The translations under genes and the position numbers were made by a program. A stretch of 64,000 nt of DNA from Kiritimatiellia bacterium (lineage in GTDB: Bacteria; Verrucomicrobiota; Kiritimatiellia; RFP12; UBA1067). Positions within the stretch are counted from its first letter, which is position 1. Each line of letters starts with the position of its first letter. The notes beneath the pieces were generated by a model, which was not told the origin of the DNA, searched no databases, and worked only from the letters and a program-made list of their open reading frames with translations. This document shows positions 51,628 through 60,842 of this stretch, piece after piece. The stretch covers positions 35,972 through 99,971 of the forward strand of contig JAFQYM010000013.1 in NCBI GenBank assembly GCA_017406465.1, given 5' to 3'.

Positions 51628-54273
51628 ATGAAAAAGCAAGACAAGAAGTACGTATATTTCTTCGGTGCGGGCCAGACCGAAGGCAATGCCAACATGCGCG
51701 AGCTGCTCGGCGGCAAGGGCGCGAACCTCGCCGAAATGGCCGGTCTCGGGCTCCCCGTCCCCCAGGGCTTCACGATTACGACCGAGGCGTGCACACGCTA
51801 CTACGACGACGGCAAGCAGATCGCCCCCGACATCCAGGAGCAGGTGATGGAGTACATCGACAAGCTCGAGAAGTCGGCCGGCAAGAAGTTCGGCGACAAG
51901 AAGAACCCTCTGCTCGTCTCCGTCCGCTCCGGCGCGCGCGCGTCGATGCCCGGCATGATGGACACGATCTTGAATCTCGGCCTCAACGAAACGGTCGTCG
52001 AGTCGCTCGCAAAGCAGACGAAGAACCCCCGCTGGGCGTGGGACTGCTACCGCCGCTTCATCCAGATGTTCTCCGACGTCGTAATGGAAGTCGGCAAGAA
52101 GTACTTCGAGAAGCTGATCGACGACATGAAGTCGAAGAAGCGCGTCAAGAACGACGTCGACCTCACCGCCAGCGACCTAAAGACCCTCGCCTCCCAGTTC
52201 AAGGCGGAGTACAAGGCGAAGATCGGCAAGGACTTCCCGACTGACGCGAAGGAACAGCTTTTCGAGGCGATCAAGGCCGTGTTCCGCAGCTGGGACAACC
52301 CGCGCGCGAACATCTACCGCCGCGACAATGACATCCCATACAGCTGGGGCACGGCCGTCAACGTCCAGATGATGGCGTTCGGCAACCTCAACAACCAGTC
52401 CGGCACGGGCGTCGCGTTCACGCGCGACCCGGCGAGCGGCGAGAAGAAGCTCATGGGCGAGTTCCTCATGAACGCCCAGGGCGAGGACGTCGTGGCGGGC
52501 GTCAGGACCCCGATGCCCATCGCGAAGATGGCCGAGGTCATGCCTGAGGCGTTCAAGCAGTTCCAGAAGATCTGCGCGACGCTTGAAAAGCACTATCGCG
52601 ACATGCAGGACATGGAGTTCACGATCGAGAACAAAAAGCTCTACATGCTCCAGACCCGCAACGGCAAGCGCACGGCTCGCGCCGCTCTCAAGATCGCCTG
52701 CGACCTCGTCGACGAGGGTATGCGCACCGAGGAAGAGGCCGTTCTCATGATCGACCCCCGCAACCTTGACACGCTCCTGCACCCGCAGTTCGACGCCGTC
52801 GCGCTCAAGCGCGCGCAGCCTTCGGGTCGCGGCCTTCCGGCCTCGCCGGGGGCGGCTTGCGGCCGCATCGTCTTTACGGCGACCGACGCGAAGGAATGGA
52901 AGGAGCGCGGCGAAAAGGTCGTTCTCGTGCGTCTCGAGACCTCCCCTGAGGACATCGAGGGCATGAAGGCTGCGGAGGGCATCCTCACGGTTCGCGGCGG
53001 AATGACCTCCCACGCGGCGGTCGTCGCGCGCGGCATGGGCGAGTGCTGCGTCTCCGGCTGCCAGGAGATTGTCATGGACGAGGAGAAGAAGCGCTTCACC
53101 CTCGGCGGAAAGGTCTTCAAGGAGGGCGACTGGCTCTCCATCGACGGCTCGACCGGCAACATCTACGACGGCGTCATCCCGACGGTTGACGCGAAGATCG
53201 CTGGCGAGTTCGGCCGCATCATGATGTGGGCCGACAAGTTCCGCAAGCTGAAGGTCCGCACGAACGCCGACACGCCGCGCGACGCCAAGAAGGCGCGCGA
53301 GCTCGGCGCGGAGGGCATCGGACTCTGCCGCACGGAGCACATGTTCTTCTCGCAGAGCCGCATCACGCCGTTCCGCGAGATGATCTGCGCCGACACGGTC
53401 GAGGAGCGCCGCATCGCGCTCAACAAGATACTTCCGTTCCAGCAGGACGACTTCGAGCAGCTCTTCGAGGCGCTTGACGGGCAGCCCGTCACGATCCGCT
53501 TCCTCGACCCGCCGCTCCACGAGTTCGTGCCGCACACCGAGGACGAGATCGCGCTTCTCGCGAAGACGACGCACAAGCCGATCAGCCGCATCAAGGAGAT
53601 CATCGACTCGCTCCACGAGTTCAACCCGATGATGGGCCACCGCGGCTGCCGCCTGTGCGTCACGTACCCGGAGATCGCCGTCATGCAGACGAAGGCGATC
53701 ATCCGCGCCGCGATCAACGTGCAGAAGAAGCACAAGGGCTGGAACGTGAAGCCGGAGATCATGATCCCGCTCACGGGCGACGTCAAGGAGTTCAAGTTCG
53801 TGAAGGACATCGTCGTCCACGTCGCGAACGAGGAGATCCAGGCCGCCGAGACGAAGCTCAACTACGAGGTCGGGACGATGATCGAGGTTCCGCGCGCGGC
53901 GCTCGTCGCGGGCGAGCTCGCCGAGGAGGCGGAGTTCTTCTGCTTCGGCACGAACGACCTCACCCAGATGACCTTCGGCTTCTCCCGCGACGACGCGGGC
54001 AAGTTCCTCGGCTCGTACTACGACAACAAGATCTACGAGAACGATCCGTTCGCCCGCCTTGACCAGGTCGGCGTCGGCAAGCTCATGAAGATGGCCGTCA
54101 CGGACGGCAAGGCGACGCGTCCGAAGATCCACTGCGGCATCTGCGGCGAGCACGGCGGCGACCCGACCTCGGTCGAGTTCTGCCACAAGATCGGGCTTAA
54201 CTACGTCAGCTGCTCGCCGTTCCGCGTGCCGATCGCGCGTCTTGCTGCCGCGCAGGCCGCACTCAAGGGCTAA
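51628..54273 (+). CDS. ppdK: Pyruvate, phosphate dikinase
   Basis: 881 residues, full length. The N-terminal ATP-grasp domain starts at YFFGAGQTEGNANMRELLGGKGANLAEMA, the mobile domain holds the phosphorylated histidine H462 in GGMTSHAAVVARG, and the C-terminal TIM barrel includes GLCRTEHMFF, FEVGTMIEVPRAAL-type text and GTNDLTQM. It interconverts pyruvate, ATP and phosphate with PEP, AMP and pyrophosphate. In anaerobes it links glycolysis to a pyrophosphate economy. It follows the oxidoreductase operon by 52 nt with its own AAGGA. Confidence 0.96.
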   Translation: MKKQDKKYVYFFGAGQTEGNANMRELLGGKGANLAEMAGLGLPVPQGFTITTEACTRYYDDGKQIAPDIQEQVMEYIDKLEKSAGKKFGDKKNPLLVSVRSGARASMPGMMDTILNLGLNETVVESLAKQTKNPRWAWDCYRRFIQMFSDVVMEVGKKYFEKLIDDMKSKKRVKNDVDLTASDLKTLASQFKAEYKAKIGKDFPTDAKEQLFEAIKAVFRSWDNPRANIYRRDNDIPYSWGTAVNVQMMAFGNLNNQSGTGVAFTRDPASGEKKLMGEFLMNAQGEDVVAGVRTPMPIAKMAEVMPEAFKQFQKICATLEKHYRDMQDMEFTIENKKLYMLQTRNGKRTARAALKIACDLVDEGMRTEEEAVLMIDPRNLDTLLHPQFDAVALKRAQPSGRGLPASPGAACGRIVFTATDAKEWKERGEKVVLVRLETSPEDIEGMKAAEGILTVRGGMTSHAAVVARGMGECCVSGCQEIVMDEEKKRFTLGGKVFKEGDWLSIDGSTGNIYDGVIPTVDAKIAGEFGRIMMWADKFRKLKVRTNADTPRDAKKARELGAEGIGLCRTEHMFFSQSRITPFREMICADTVEERRIALNKILPFQQDDFEQLFEALDGQPVTIRFLDPPLHEFVPHTEDEIALLAKTTHKPISRIKEIIDSLHEFNPMMGHRGCRLCVTYPEIAVMQTKAIIRAAINVQKKHKGWNVKPEIMIPLTGDVKEFKFVKDIVVHVANEEIQAAETKLNYEVGTMIEVPRAALVAGELAEEAEFFCFGTNDLTQMTFGFSRDDAGKFLGSYYDNKIYENDPFARLDQVGVGKLMKMAVTDGKATRPKIHCGICGEHGGDPTSVEFCHKIGLNYVSCSPFRVPIARLAAAQAALKG

Positions 54274-54279
54274 GGGCTC

Positions 54280-54834
54280 ATGAACGTTGTCGCTACTGAG
54301 ATTCCAGGCGTGCTGATCGTCGAGCCCCAGGTGTTCGGTGACAGCCGCGGCTGGTTCGTGGAGCAGTACAACGCAGGGCGGTACAAGGCCGCCGGAATCG
54401 ACGCCGACTTCGTCCAGGACAACGAGTCGTTCTCGTCGAAGGGCGTCGTGCGCGGCCTGCATTGGCAGGCCGCGCCGCACACTCAGGCGAAACTCGTCAG
54501 GGTAGTGCGCGGCGCGGTGTGGGATGTCGCAGTCGACATACGTAAGGGCTCCCCGACTTTCGGTCGCCACGTCGCAGTGACGCTTTCGGCCGAGAACCGC
54601 AGGCAGTTCTACATCCCGCGCGGCTTCGCGCACGGCTTCATCGTCCTGGAGGACGACACGCTCTTCAGCTACAAGTGCGACCGTCTCTATTGCAAGGAGG
54701 CCGACAGGGGGATGCTCTTCAGCGACCCCACCCTCGGCATAGAGTGGCCCGATCTCGGCGTCGAGTTAAAGCTTTCTGAGAAGGATGTCAGGCATCCGCT
54801 GTTGAAGGACATCGAACCGTGGGAGGAAAAGTGA
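54280..54834 (+). CDS. rfbC: dTDP-4-dehydrorhamnose 3,5-epimerase
   Basis: 184 residues. The cupin fold is marked by [30 protein letters not shown] with catalytic H61, and [24 protein letters not shown]. It epimerises C3 and C5 of dTDP-4-keto-6-deoxyglucose on the way to dTDP-L-rhamnose. The stop overlaps the rfbA start, so the two are coupled. rfbB and rfbD are not in the window. Confidence 0.95.
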   Translation: MNVVATEIPGVLIVEPQVFGDSRGWFVEQYNAGRYKAAGIDADFVQDNESFSSKGVVRGLHWQAAPHTQAKLVRVVRGAVWDVAVDIRKGSPTFGRHVAVTLSAENRRQFYIPRGFAHGFIVLEDDTLFSYKCDRLYCKEADRGMLFSDPTLGIEWPDLGVELKLSEKDVRHPLLKDIEPWEEK

Positions 54835-55715
54835 TGGCAAGGAAGGGAATTATACTCGCTGGCGGCGCGGGAACGCGTCTCCATCCGCTTACGCGCGTCG
54901 TGTCGAAGCAGCTTTTGCCCGTCTACGACAAGCCGATGGTCTTCTATCCGCTTTCGACCTTGATGCTTGCGGGGATACGCGAGGTGCTCATCATCTCGAC
55001 GCCGACGGACCTTCCTAACTTCGAGCGGCTTCTTGGAGACGGCTCGGACCTCGGCATGAAGTTTTCCTACAAGGTTCAGGAAGTGCCGAACGGGCTCGCG
55101 CAGGCGTTTGTCCTCGGCGCGGAGTTTCTTGGAGACGACGATGCCTGTCTCGTGCTGGGCGACAACATCTTCTATGGCGCCGATTTGCCGTGTCTTCTCA
55201 AGGTCGCTGCCGACCGCAAGGAGCCTACGGTGTTCGGCTACCGCGTCTCTGATCCCGAGCGCTACGGCGTCGTCGAGTTCGACGCCGATGGCCGCGCGGT
55301 CTCGCTCGAGGAGAAGCCGGCGAAGCCAAAGTCGAACTACGCTGTCGTCGGGCTCTATTTCTATCCAAACGACGTGGTGAAGAAGGCCGCGGTGCTCAAG
55401 CCGTCTGCGCGCGGCGAATACGAGATTACGGATCTTAACCGCCAGTATCTCGAGGAAGGTCGGCTTTCGGTCGAGACGATGGGGCGCGGCTTCGCGTGGC
55501 TTGACACGGGCACGCACCAGTCGCTCGCGGACGCAACGAACTTCGTGCGCGCACTCATCGAGCGTCAGGGGTTGCAGATTTCCTGCATCGAGGAGATTGC
55601 GTGGTCGCGCGGCTGGATCGACGACGCGCAGCTCAAGAAACTCGCCGACGCGTACGGGAAGTCCACCTACGGCGCATACTTGCGTAATCTCGCAAAGTCA
55701 TCTTCAGGGAACTGA
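54834..55715 (+). CDS. rfbA: Glucose-1-phosphate thymidylyltransferase
   Basis: 293 residues. [18 protein letters not shown] is the nucleotide-binding signature and [18 protein letters not shown] the second. GDNIFYG and YGVVEFD follow. It makes dTDP-glucose, the first step of dTDP-L-rhamnose synthesis. The ATG at 54834 overlaps the rfbC stop (GTGATGG); an upstream start at 54819 is less likely. gatB follows after 3 nt. Confidence 0.95.
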   Translation: MARKGIILAGGAGTRLHPLTRVVSKQLLPVYDKPMVFYPLSTLMLAGIREVLIISTPTDLPNFERLLGDGSDLGMKFSYKVQEVPNGLAQAFVLGAEFLGDDDACLVLGDNIFYGADLPCLLKVAADRKEPTVFGYRVSDPERYGVVEFDADGRAVSLEEKPAKPKSNYAVVGLYFYPNDVVKKAAVLKPSARGEYEITDLNRQYLEEGRLSVETMGRGFAWLDTGTHQSLADATNFVRALIERQGLQISCIEEIAWSRGWIDDAQLKKLADAYGKSTYGAYLRNLAKSSSGN

Positions 55716-55718
55716 CAT

Positions 55719-57572
55719 ATGGAATTTGAGAACACGATAGGGCTTGAAACGCACGTCCAGTTGAAGACGCGGACGAAGATGTTCTGCGGCTGTTTGCTGA
55801 AGACCGGCTGCGAGCCCAACACGAACGTGTGCCCCGTGTGCCTCGGCTATCCGGGGGCGCTTCCCGTGATGAACAAGGAGGCGGTGAAGCTCACCGTCAT
55901 GAGCGGGATGATGCTCGGCTGCGAGGTGAACCGCCATGCGACCTTCGACCGCAAGAACTACTTCTATCCCGACATGGCGAAGGACTACCAGATCTCCGAA
56001 AACGGGAGTCCCCTCTGCATCGGCGGCGGCGTAGAGATCACGCGCGCCGACGGGACGAAGAAGTTCATCCGCATCAACCACATCCATCTCGAGGAAGACG
56101 CGGCGAAGATCAACCACTACGCGACGACCTCGGGCGTCGACTTCAACCGCGGCGGGACCCCCTTGATGGAGATCGTCTCCGAGCCAGACATGGAGTCTGC
56201 CGACGACGCAATCGCCTATCTGACCGCGCTAAAGGAAATGCTTGTCTACGCGGGCGTCAGCGACTGCAACCTCGAAGAGGGCAACATGCGCTCCGACGTC
56301 AACATCTCGATCAGGCCCGTCGGGGAGAAGAAGCTCGGCACGAAGGTCGAGATAAAGAACATGAACTCCTTCAGCGGCATACACGCCGCGCTCGTCCACG
56401 AGGCGAGGCGCCAGAGGGAGTGCATGGCCCATTCTATCCCGATCGTGCAGGAGACGCGCAGGTGGGATCCCGAGGCGATGGAGACCGCTTCGATGCGCTC
56501 CAAGGAAAACGCGCACGACTACCGCTATTTCCCCGAACCCGACCTCGTGCCCGTCGAGCTTGACGAGGCGACGATAGAGGAGTGGCGTAAGCTCCTCCCC
56601 GAGAAACCCGAGGCGAGGCGCGCGCGCATGGTGGAGGAATACGGCATCGCTGAATACGACGCCGAGGTCCTTTCGCAGCACAAGGAGAACGCCGACTGGT
56701 ACGAGGCCGCCGCGAAGGGGCTAGACAAGAAGACGGCGAAGGTGCTTTGCAACTTGTTCATGGGCGACGTCATGGCTCTCATGAACGCGAGCGGGAAGTC
56801 CATCGGCGAATGTGCGATGACGCCTGCCGCGCTCGCCGCGCTCGTGAAGCTCTCGGTTGCCGGGACGATCAACGGCCCGACGCTCAAGGAGCTTCTCCCC
56901 GAGATCTTCGAGAAGGGCGGCGACCCAGAGCAAATCGTGAAGGAACGCGGGCTTGGCGCCGTGAGCGACACGGCCGCGCTTGAGCAATTCGTCGACCAGG
57001 CGATTGCCGCGAACCCGGGGCCTGTGCAGGATTACAAGAACGGCAAGAAGGCGGCGGCCGGCTTCTTCGTCGGGCAAGTCATGAAGCTTTCGAAAGGCAA
57101 GGCCGACCCGAAGATCGTCGGCGGAATCGTCGCGAAGAAGCTTTCGGCGCTCGCGCTTTCGTTCGTCACCGCGATGCTCGTGCTGTTCGTCGGCTGCACG
57201 TCGTTCAAGCCGCAGCAGGTGTGCATGTTCACCGACAGCGATGGCAACATCGTGACTGTTGAGTACGGTCAATCAAAGAAGGACCATGTATCGAAGTTTA
57301 CAGCCCCGAACGGCAAAGTGCTGGACATGAAGACGAAGCTTGGCGTTCGAGTGACGTTGCCGGACGGGGATGACTTCTTCGCATGGGAGTGTATGAATAC
57401 GCTTCCGGTAGGGACCATGTATCGCACAGACAACGAGAAATGGTTGTATCACGCCAATGGTATTTCGTGCCGAGTGTTCAAGAAGGCCGTGAACCCGAGC
57501 ACAGGGCAGGACGACTACCTCGAGCTTTTCGAGGGTGTCATCTGCGAGGGTCCGAAGGAAGACGGAAAATAG
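55719..57572 (+). CDS. gatB: GatB (Asp/Glu-tRNA amidotransferase subunit B) fused to a lipoprotein-like tail
   Basis: 617 residues. Residues 1-475 are a complete GatB: IGLETHVQL, CPVCLGYPGALPVMN, and the YqeY-like tail ending at KIVGGIVAKKL (K473-K474-L475), where GatB proteins normally stop. The frame continues without a stop into SALALSFVTAMLVLFVGC (Cys493), a textbook lipoprotein signal with K-K before it, and then about 124 residues of unknown function with lower GC content (MFTDSDGNIVTVEYGQ and later ISCRVFKKAVNPST). An in-frame ATG exists at 57174 but leaves too short a signal peptide. GatB amidates misacylated Glu-tRNA(Gln) or Asp-tRNA(Asn) with GatA and GatC, which are not in the window. 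Confidence 0.9.
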   Translation: MEFENTIGLETHVQLKTRTKMFCGCLLKTGCEPNTNVCPVCLGYPGALPVMNKEAVKLTVMSGMMLGCEVNRHATFDRKNYFYPDMAKDYQISENGSPLCIGGGVEITRADGTKKFIRINHIHLEEDAAKINHYATTSGVDFNRGGTPLMEIVSEPDMESADDAIAYLTALKEMLVYAGVSDCNLEEGNMRSDVNISIRPVGEKKLGTKVEIKNMNSFSGIHAALVHEARRQRECMAHSIPIVQETRRWDPEAMETASMRSKENAHDYRYFPEPDLVPVELDEATIEEWRKLLPEKPEARRARMVEEYGIAEYDAEVLSQHKENADWYEAAAKGLDKKTAKVLCNLFMGDVMALMNASGKSIGECAMTPAALAALVKLSVAGTINGPTLKELLPEIFEKGGDPEQIVKERGLGAVSDTAALEQFVDQAIAANPGPVQDYKNGKKAAAGFFVGQVMKLSKGKADPKIVGGIVAKKLSALALSFVTAMLVLFVGCTSFKPQQVCMFTDSDGNIVTVEYGQSKKDHVSKFTAPNGKVLDMKTKLGVRVTLPDGDDFFAWECMNTLPVGTMYRTDNEKWLYHANGISCRVFKKAVNPSTGQDDYLELFEGVICEGPKEDGK

Positions 57573-57579
57573 CGGCGCA

Positions 57580-58317
57580 ATGAATCCGCTTGACAACATA
57601 CGCGTCGTTCTCGTCGGTACGCTCTATACCGGCAATGTCGGTTCGAGCTGCCGCGCGATGGCGAACATGGGCATCCGCCATCTTCGCCTTGCCGCGCCGA
57701 ACCTCCAGAATTCGTGGGACGAGGGTGAGAGGATGGCTGTCCACGCGACCGACATAATGAACGCGCGCGAGGAATTTGCGACTTTCGAGGAGGCGGTCGC
57801 GGACTGCGTGGCCGTAGTCGGCACGACCGCGCGCGAGGGACTCTACCGCCAGCACGTCAAGGCGCCGCGCGACTGCGCGGCCGACATTCTCTCAATCGCC
57901 GAGACGGGGCCTGTCGCCGTTGTTTTCGGTCGCGAGGACAAGGGGCTTCTAAACGAAGAAGTCGCGCAGTGCACGCACCTTATCAGGATTCCCGTCGACG
58001 AGGGGTATACTTCGATAAATCTCTCGCAGGCGGTTCTCATAACGTGCTACGAGCTCTTCACGGCGACGGGGCGGTACGTTCCGCCGCACGAAAAGGCGCC
58101 GCCCGCGCCGCAGGCGCAGAAGATGCAGCTCATGAAGAACTGGTCGGCGATGCTTCAGGAAATCGGCTTCATGAAGCCCGAGCAGGCCGACCACTTCATG
58201 CAGGGCTTCCACCGCGTGTTTTCTCGCGGAGTGGTGACGAGGGACGACGCCGCTCTCATGCTCGGAGTCGCCCGCCAGGCGATCTGGGCCAAGAAGAACA
58301 GCCCAGCAAACGCTTAA
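57580..58317 (+). CDS. trmJ: tRNA (cytidine/uridine-2'-O-)-methyltransferase TrmJ-like
   Basis: 245 residues of the SPOUT superfamily. IRVVLVGTLYTGNVGSSCRAMANMG is the N-terminal signature; VVFGREDKGLLNEEV and IPVDEGYTSINLSQAVLITCYEL carry the trefoil-knot SAM-binding motifs. TrmJ methylates position 32 of several tRNAs. The ATG at 57580 is 7 nt after the gatB fusion stop; an in-frame start at 57535 would overlap it. Confidence 0.88.
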   Translation: MNPLDNIRVVLVGTLYTGNVGSSCRAMANMGIRHLRLAAPNLQNSWDEGERMAVHATDIMNAREEFATFEEAVADCVAVVGTTAREGLYRQHVKAPRDCAADILSIAETGPVAVVFGREDKGLLNEEVAQCTHLIRIPVDEGYTSINLSQAVLITCYELFTATGRYVPPHEKAPPAPQAQKMQLMKNWSAMLQEIGFMKPEQADHFMQGFHRVFSRGVVTRDDAALMLGVARQAIWAKKNSPANA

Positions 58318-58334
58318 CGCGACCCTATTTTTGG

Positions 58335-58340
58335 TATAAT
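58335..58340 (+). promoter_or_regulatory. Extended -10 element (T5-GG-TATAAT) of htpX
   Basis: TATAAT at 58335-58340 follows TTTTTGG and ends 7 nt before the ATG at 58348; the predicted +1 is at 58347. Confidence 0.65.
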
Positions 58341-58347
58341 TGTCGGC

Positions 58348-59256
58348 ATGAAACGGATATTCTTGTTCCTTGTCGTCAATATTGCGGCGGTCGCGACGTT
58401 GACTATCGTCGCGACGATTGTCTGCGGACTCTTGGGCGTTGACCTTGCCGCAGAACTTGGAGAAGGCGGCTATGCGCCGCTTTTGGTGTTCTCGTTCATC
58501 TTCGGCATGGCGGGCTCGGTGATCTCTCTGCTGCTCTCCAAGACCATCGTAAAGACGTCGATGAAGTGCCGCACGATAGACGGCACAGAGGGCGAGGCGG
58601 AGCGCTGGCTCGTCTCAACCGTCGAAGACCTCGCGCGCCGCGCGAACATCAAGACGCCCGAGGTCGCGATCTACCCGGGCGCGGCAAACGCGTTCGCCAC
58701 CGGTGCGTTCAAGAATTCCGCGCTCGTCGCAGTCTCGACCGATATCATGGGACAGATGACGCGCGAGGAGCTTCGCGGCGTCCTTGGCCACGAAATCTCG
58801 CATGTCGCGAACGGCGACATGGTGACGATGGGCATCACCCAGGGAGTCCTCAACACGTTCGTCATCTTCTTTGCGCACTTGCTTGCGTCGGTGATACACA
58901 GTTCACGTGCGCTCGACAGCGGCCGCAATCGGCGTAGCGCCGGCGGTTATGCCATCTATCATCTCACCGTCCAGCTCTTTCAGGTAGCGTTCGGCATCCT
59001 TGCCTCGATTGTCGTCATGTGGTACAGTCGCCGTCGCGAATTCGCCGCTGATGCCGGGTCTGCTCGGCTCATTGGCACACCCGCGCCGATGATCGCCGCG
59101 CTCCGCCGCCTCGGGAACCTCCAGCCGGGCGTTCTCCCCGACTCGCTCAAGGCGTTTGGCATAAGCGGCAAGCACGCTTCGCTCTTTGCATCGCACCCGT
59201 CGCTTGACGACCGCATCAATGCACTGATGAACCTTCCGCCCGACACCGGCGTTTGA
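58348..59256 (+). CDS. htpX: Membrane metalloprotease HtpX
   Basis: 302 residues of peptidase family M48. Two N-terminal helices (IFLFLVVNIAAVATLTIV and LLVFSFIFGMAGSVISLLL) precede the zinc site HEISH (H148, E149, H152), with the third ligand Glu in REFAADAGSARLIG. Two more helices flank residues 165-235. HtpX degrades misfolded inner-membrane proteins from the cytoplasmic side. It is predicted to be leaderless. Confidence 0.94.
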   Translation: MKRIFLFLVVNIAAVATLTIVATIVCGLLGVDLAAELGEGGYAPLLVFSFIFGMAGSVISLLLSKTIVKTSMKCRTIDGTEGEAERWLVSTVEDLARRANIKTPEVAIYPGAANAFATGAFKNSALVAVSTDIMGQMTREELRGVLGHEISHVANGDMVTMGITQGVLNTFVIFFAHLLASVIHSSRALDSGRNRRSAGGYAIYHLTVQLFQVAFGILASIVVMWYSRRREFAADAGSARLIGTPAPMIAALRRLGNLQPGVLPDSLKAFGISGKHASLFASHPSLDDRINALMNLPPDTGV

Positions 59257-59282
59257 TAGTATTGAAGAAGGAGGCATGTACG

Positions 59283-60344
59283 ATGAAAAAGATTGTAAGC
59301 TGCGCTGTGTTTGCGCTGGTCGCGGGGATTGCCCTTGCGGACGTTACGCCGCTTGAGGCGTCGATCGCGAAGGGCGCAAAGTACCTGCTCGCGAACCAGC
59401 AGGCGGACGGCCATTTCTCCGATGCGCAGATGCCGGCCTTGACGGCGCTTCCCCTCTGGGCGCTGAGCGGCTGCGGAGACGCGAGCGAGACGGTCGTCGA
59501 GGCGAAGAAGAAGGCGGCGAAGTTCGTCCTTGGCACGCAGCGCGAGGACGGCGGCTTCTATGTTCCGAAACCCGGTCGTGGCGGCTCGGGGCTCGGCAAC
59601 TACAACACATCCGTGTGCCTCTCCGCGCTCTTCGACTCGAAGCTCGCTCCGACCGCGCCGCTTCTGAAGGCGCGCGAGTATGTCGCCTCGTCGCAGCTCA
59701 CGGGCGACGATACGATGGCTGGCGGGTTTGGGTACGACAAGGTTTCGCGTCGCCGCTATGCCGATCTCTCCAACACGTCGTACGCGCTTTCGGCGATGGC
59801 AAAGACCGCCTCTTTGGAGGAGTTCCGCGAAGGCGGCAAGCGCGTCGACCTCGACTGGGACAAGGCGCTCGCGTTCGTCGAGAACCTGATGAAGAAGGAA
59901 GGTCCCGATGCCGGTGGCGCGGCGTACAACGACAGGACGCCCCAGGGCGGTACGGCCACGAACGCGCAGGGGAAGGTGTCGCTCAGGGCCTACGGCGCGA
60001 TGACGTACGCGGCGGTTCTCTCGATGTGCTCCGCGAAGCTCGACAAGGGCGATCCACGCGTAAGGCAGTCCGTGGAGTGGATGGAGAGGAACTGGTCGGT
60101 CGACGAGAACCCCGGCATGGGCAACCAGGGGCTCTACTACTTCTACGACATCATGACGCGTGCGCTCGACGCGGCGAAGATCGACAAGGTTGGCGATCAC
60201 GATTGGAAGAAGGAGCTTTCGACGAAGATCATTGCTCTTCAGAGGGAGGACGGCAGCTGGGCAAACGAGAACAACCGCTTCTGGGAGTCGGATCCTGTGC
60301 TTTGCACGTCGTTCGCGCTTCTCGCGCTTGAGTTGTGTCGGTAG
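59283..60344 (+). CDS. Exported prenyltransferase/squalene-oxidase-repeat (toroid) protein
   Basis: 353 residues. The ATG at 59283 has AAGGAGG upstream and starts a signal peptide (IVSCAVFALVAGIALA). The mature protein is an alpha/alpha toroid with repeated Q-x-x-D/E-G-x-[WF] motifs: LLANQQADGHFSD, VLGTQREDGGFYV, ALQREDGSW. These are seen in terpene cyclases, prenyltransferase subunits and complement/alpha-2-macroglobulin folds. Being exported and lacking a DxDD motif, it is unlikely to be a terpene cyclase. It stands before an exbB-exbD-tonB set and could be a structural or binding protein. Confidence 0.8.
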   Translation: MKKIVSCAVFALVAGIALADVTPLEASIAKGAKYLLANQQADGHFSDAQMPALTALPLWALSGCGDASETVVEAKKKAAKFVLGTQREDGGFYVPKPGRGGSGLGNYNTSVCLSALFDSKLAPTAPLLKAREYVASSQLTGDDTMAGGFGYDKVSRRRYADLSNTSYALSAMAKTASLEEFREGGKRVDLDWDKALAFVENLMKKEGPDAGGAAYNDRTPQGGTATNAQGKVSLRAYGAMTYAAVLSMCSAKLDKGDPRVRQSVEWMERNWSVDENPGMGNQGLYYFYDIMTRALDAAKIDKVGDHDWKKELSTKIIALQREDGSWANENNRFWESDPVLCTSFALLALELCR

Positions 60345-60349
60345 GGATT

Positions 60350-60389
60350 TTTAACGCAGAGGCGCAGAGTCGCAGAGAGGCAGAGACGC
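60350..60389 (+). repeat. CGCAGAG-type repeat forming the exbB leader
   Basis: TTAACGCAGAGGCGCAGAG followed by TCGCAGAGAGGCAGAGACGC runs up to the exbB ATG. It belongs to the family seen at 32259-32372. Its AGAGAGG lies about 10 nt before the ATG, so the repeat itself seems to supply the ribosome binding site. Confidence 0.65.
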
Positions 60390-60749
60390 ATGGCAAAGCT
60401 TGTTGATGTTTTCTTGAAGGGCGGGCCGGTCATGTGGCCGATCCTGGGGCTTTCCATCCTCGGGCTCGCGATCCTCATCTGGAAGGCGTTTGAGTTCCGC
60501 GCAGGGCGGGTCAACGCAAAGGGGCTGACGATTGTCTCGACGATCATTACCGCCGAGCCGATGCTCGGCATCCTCGGCACAGTTATCGGAATCATGCAGA
60601 CATTCGGTGCGCTGAACGGCACTGACGCCAATCCTCTTGCGGCTACCGCCGGCATCGGCGAGGCGCTTATCACGACCGCGGCGGGGCTTATCGCATCGCT
60701 GATTCTCCTTTTCCCGTACAATGTGCTTGATTCGAAAGTCGAGGAATGA
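60390..60749 (+). CDS. ExbB/TolQ-like proton-channel protein, short form
   Basis: 119 residues. It keeps three membrane helices (about 15-35, 57-73, 89-113) and the family core EPMLGILGTVIGIMQTF and GIGEALITTAAGLIASL with the channel Thr residues. The long cytoplasmic loop between helices 1 and 2 that normally brings ExbB to over 200 residues is cut to about 20 residues (RAGRVNAKGLTIVS). With ExbD it would convert proton flow into motion of TonB. Confidence 0.88.
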   Translation: MAKLVDVFLKGGPVMWPILGLSILGLAILIWKAFEFRAGRVNAKGLTIVSTIITAEPMLGILGTVIGIMQTFGALNGTDANPLAATAGIGEALITTAAGLIASLILLFPYNVLDSKVEE

Positions 60750-60752
60750 AAC

Positions 60753-60830
60753 AGGGTCGGACCTTTCTGATCGCAGTAGTTCGACGCAGCTTTAGCTGTG
60801 TCAACTACTGTGTCAGAGGGGTCTGACCCT
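60753..60830 (+). repeat. Long imperfect palindrome (REPIN-like) between exbB and exbD
   Basis: The left arm starts AGGGTCGGACC and contains GCAGTAGTTCGACGCAGC; the right arm ends GGTCTGACCCT and contains GTGTCAACTACTGTGTCAGA. The two can pair over about 38 bp around a loop TTAGCT. The order AGGGTC...CAGTA...GACAC resembles the ends of the RAYT elements at 39399 and 43682 but is not identical. Confidence 0.75.
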
Positions 60831-60842
60831 TATGACACAGTA

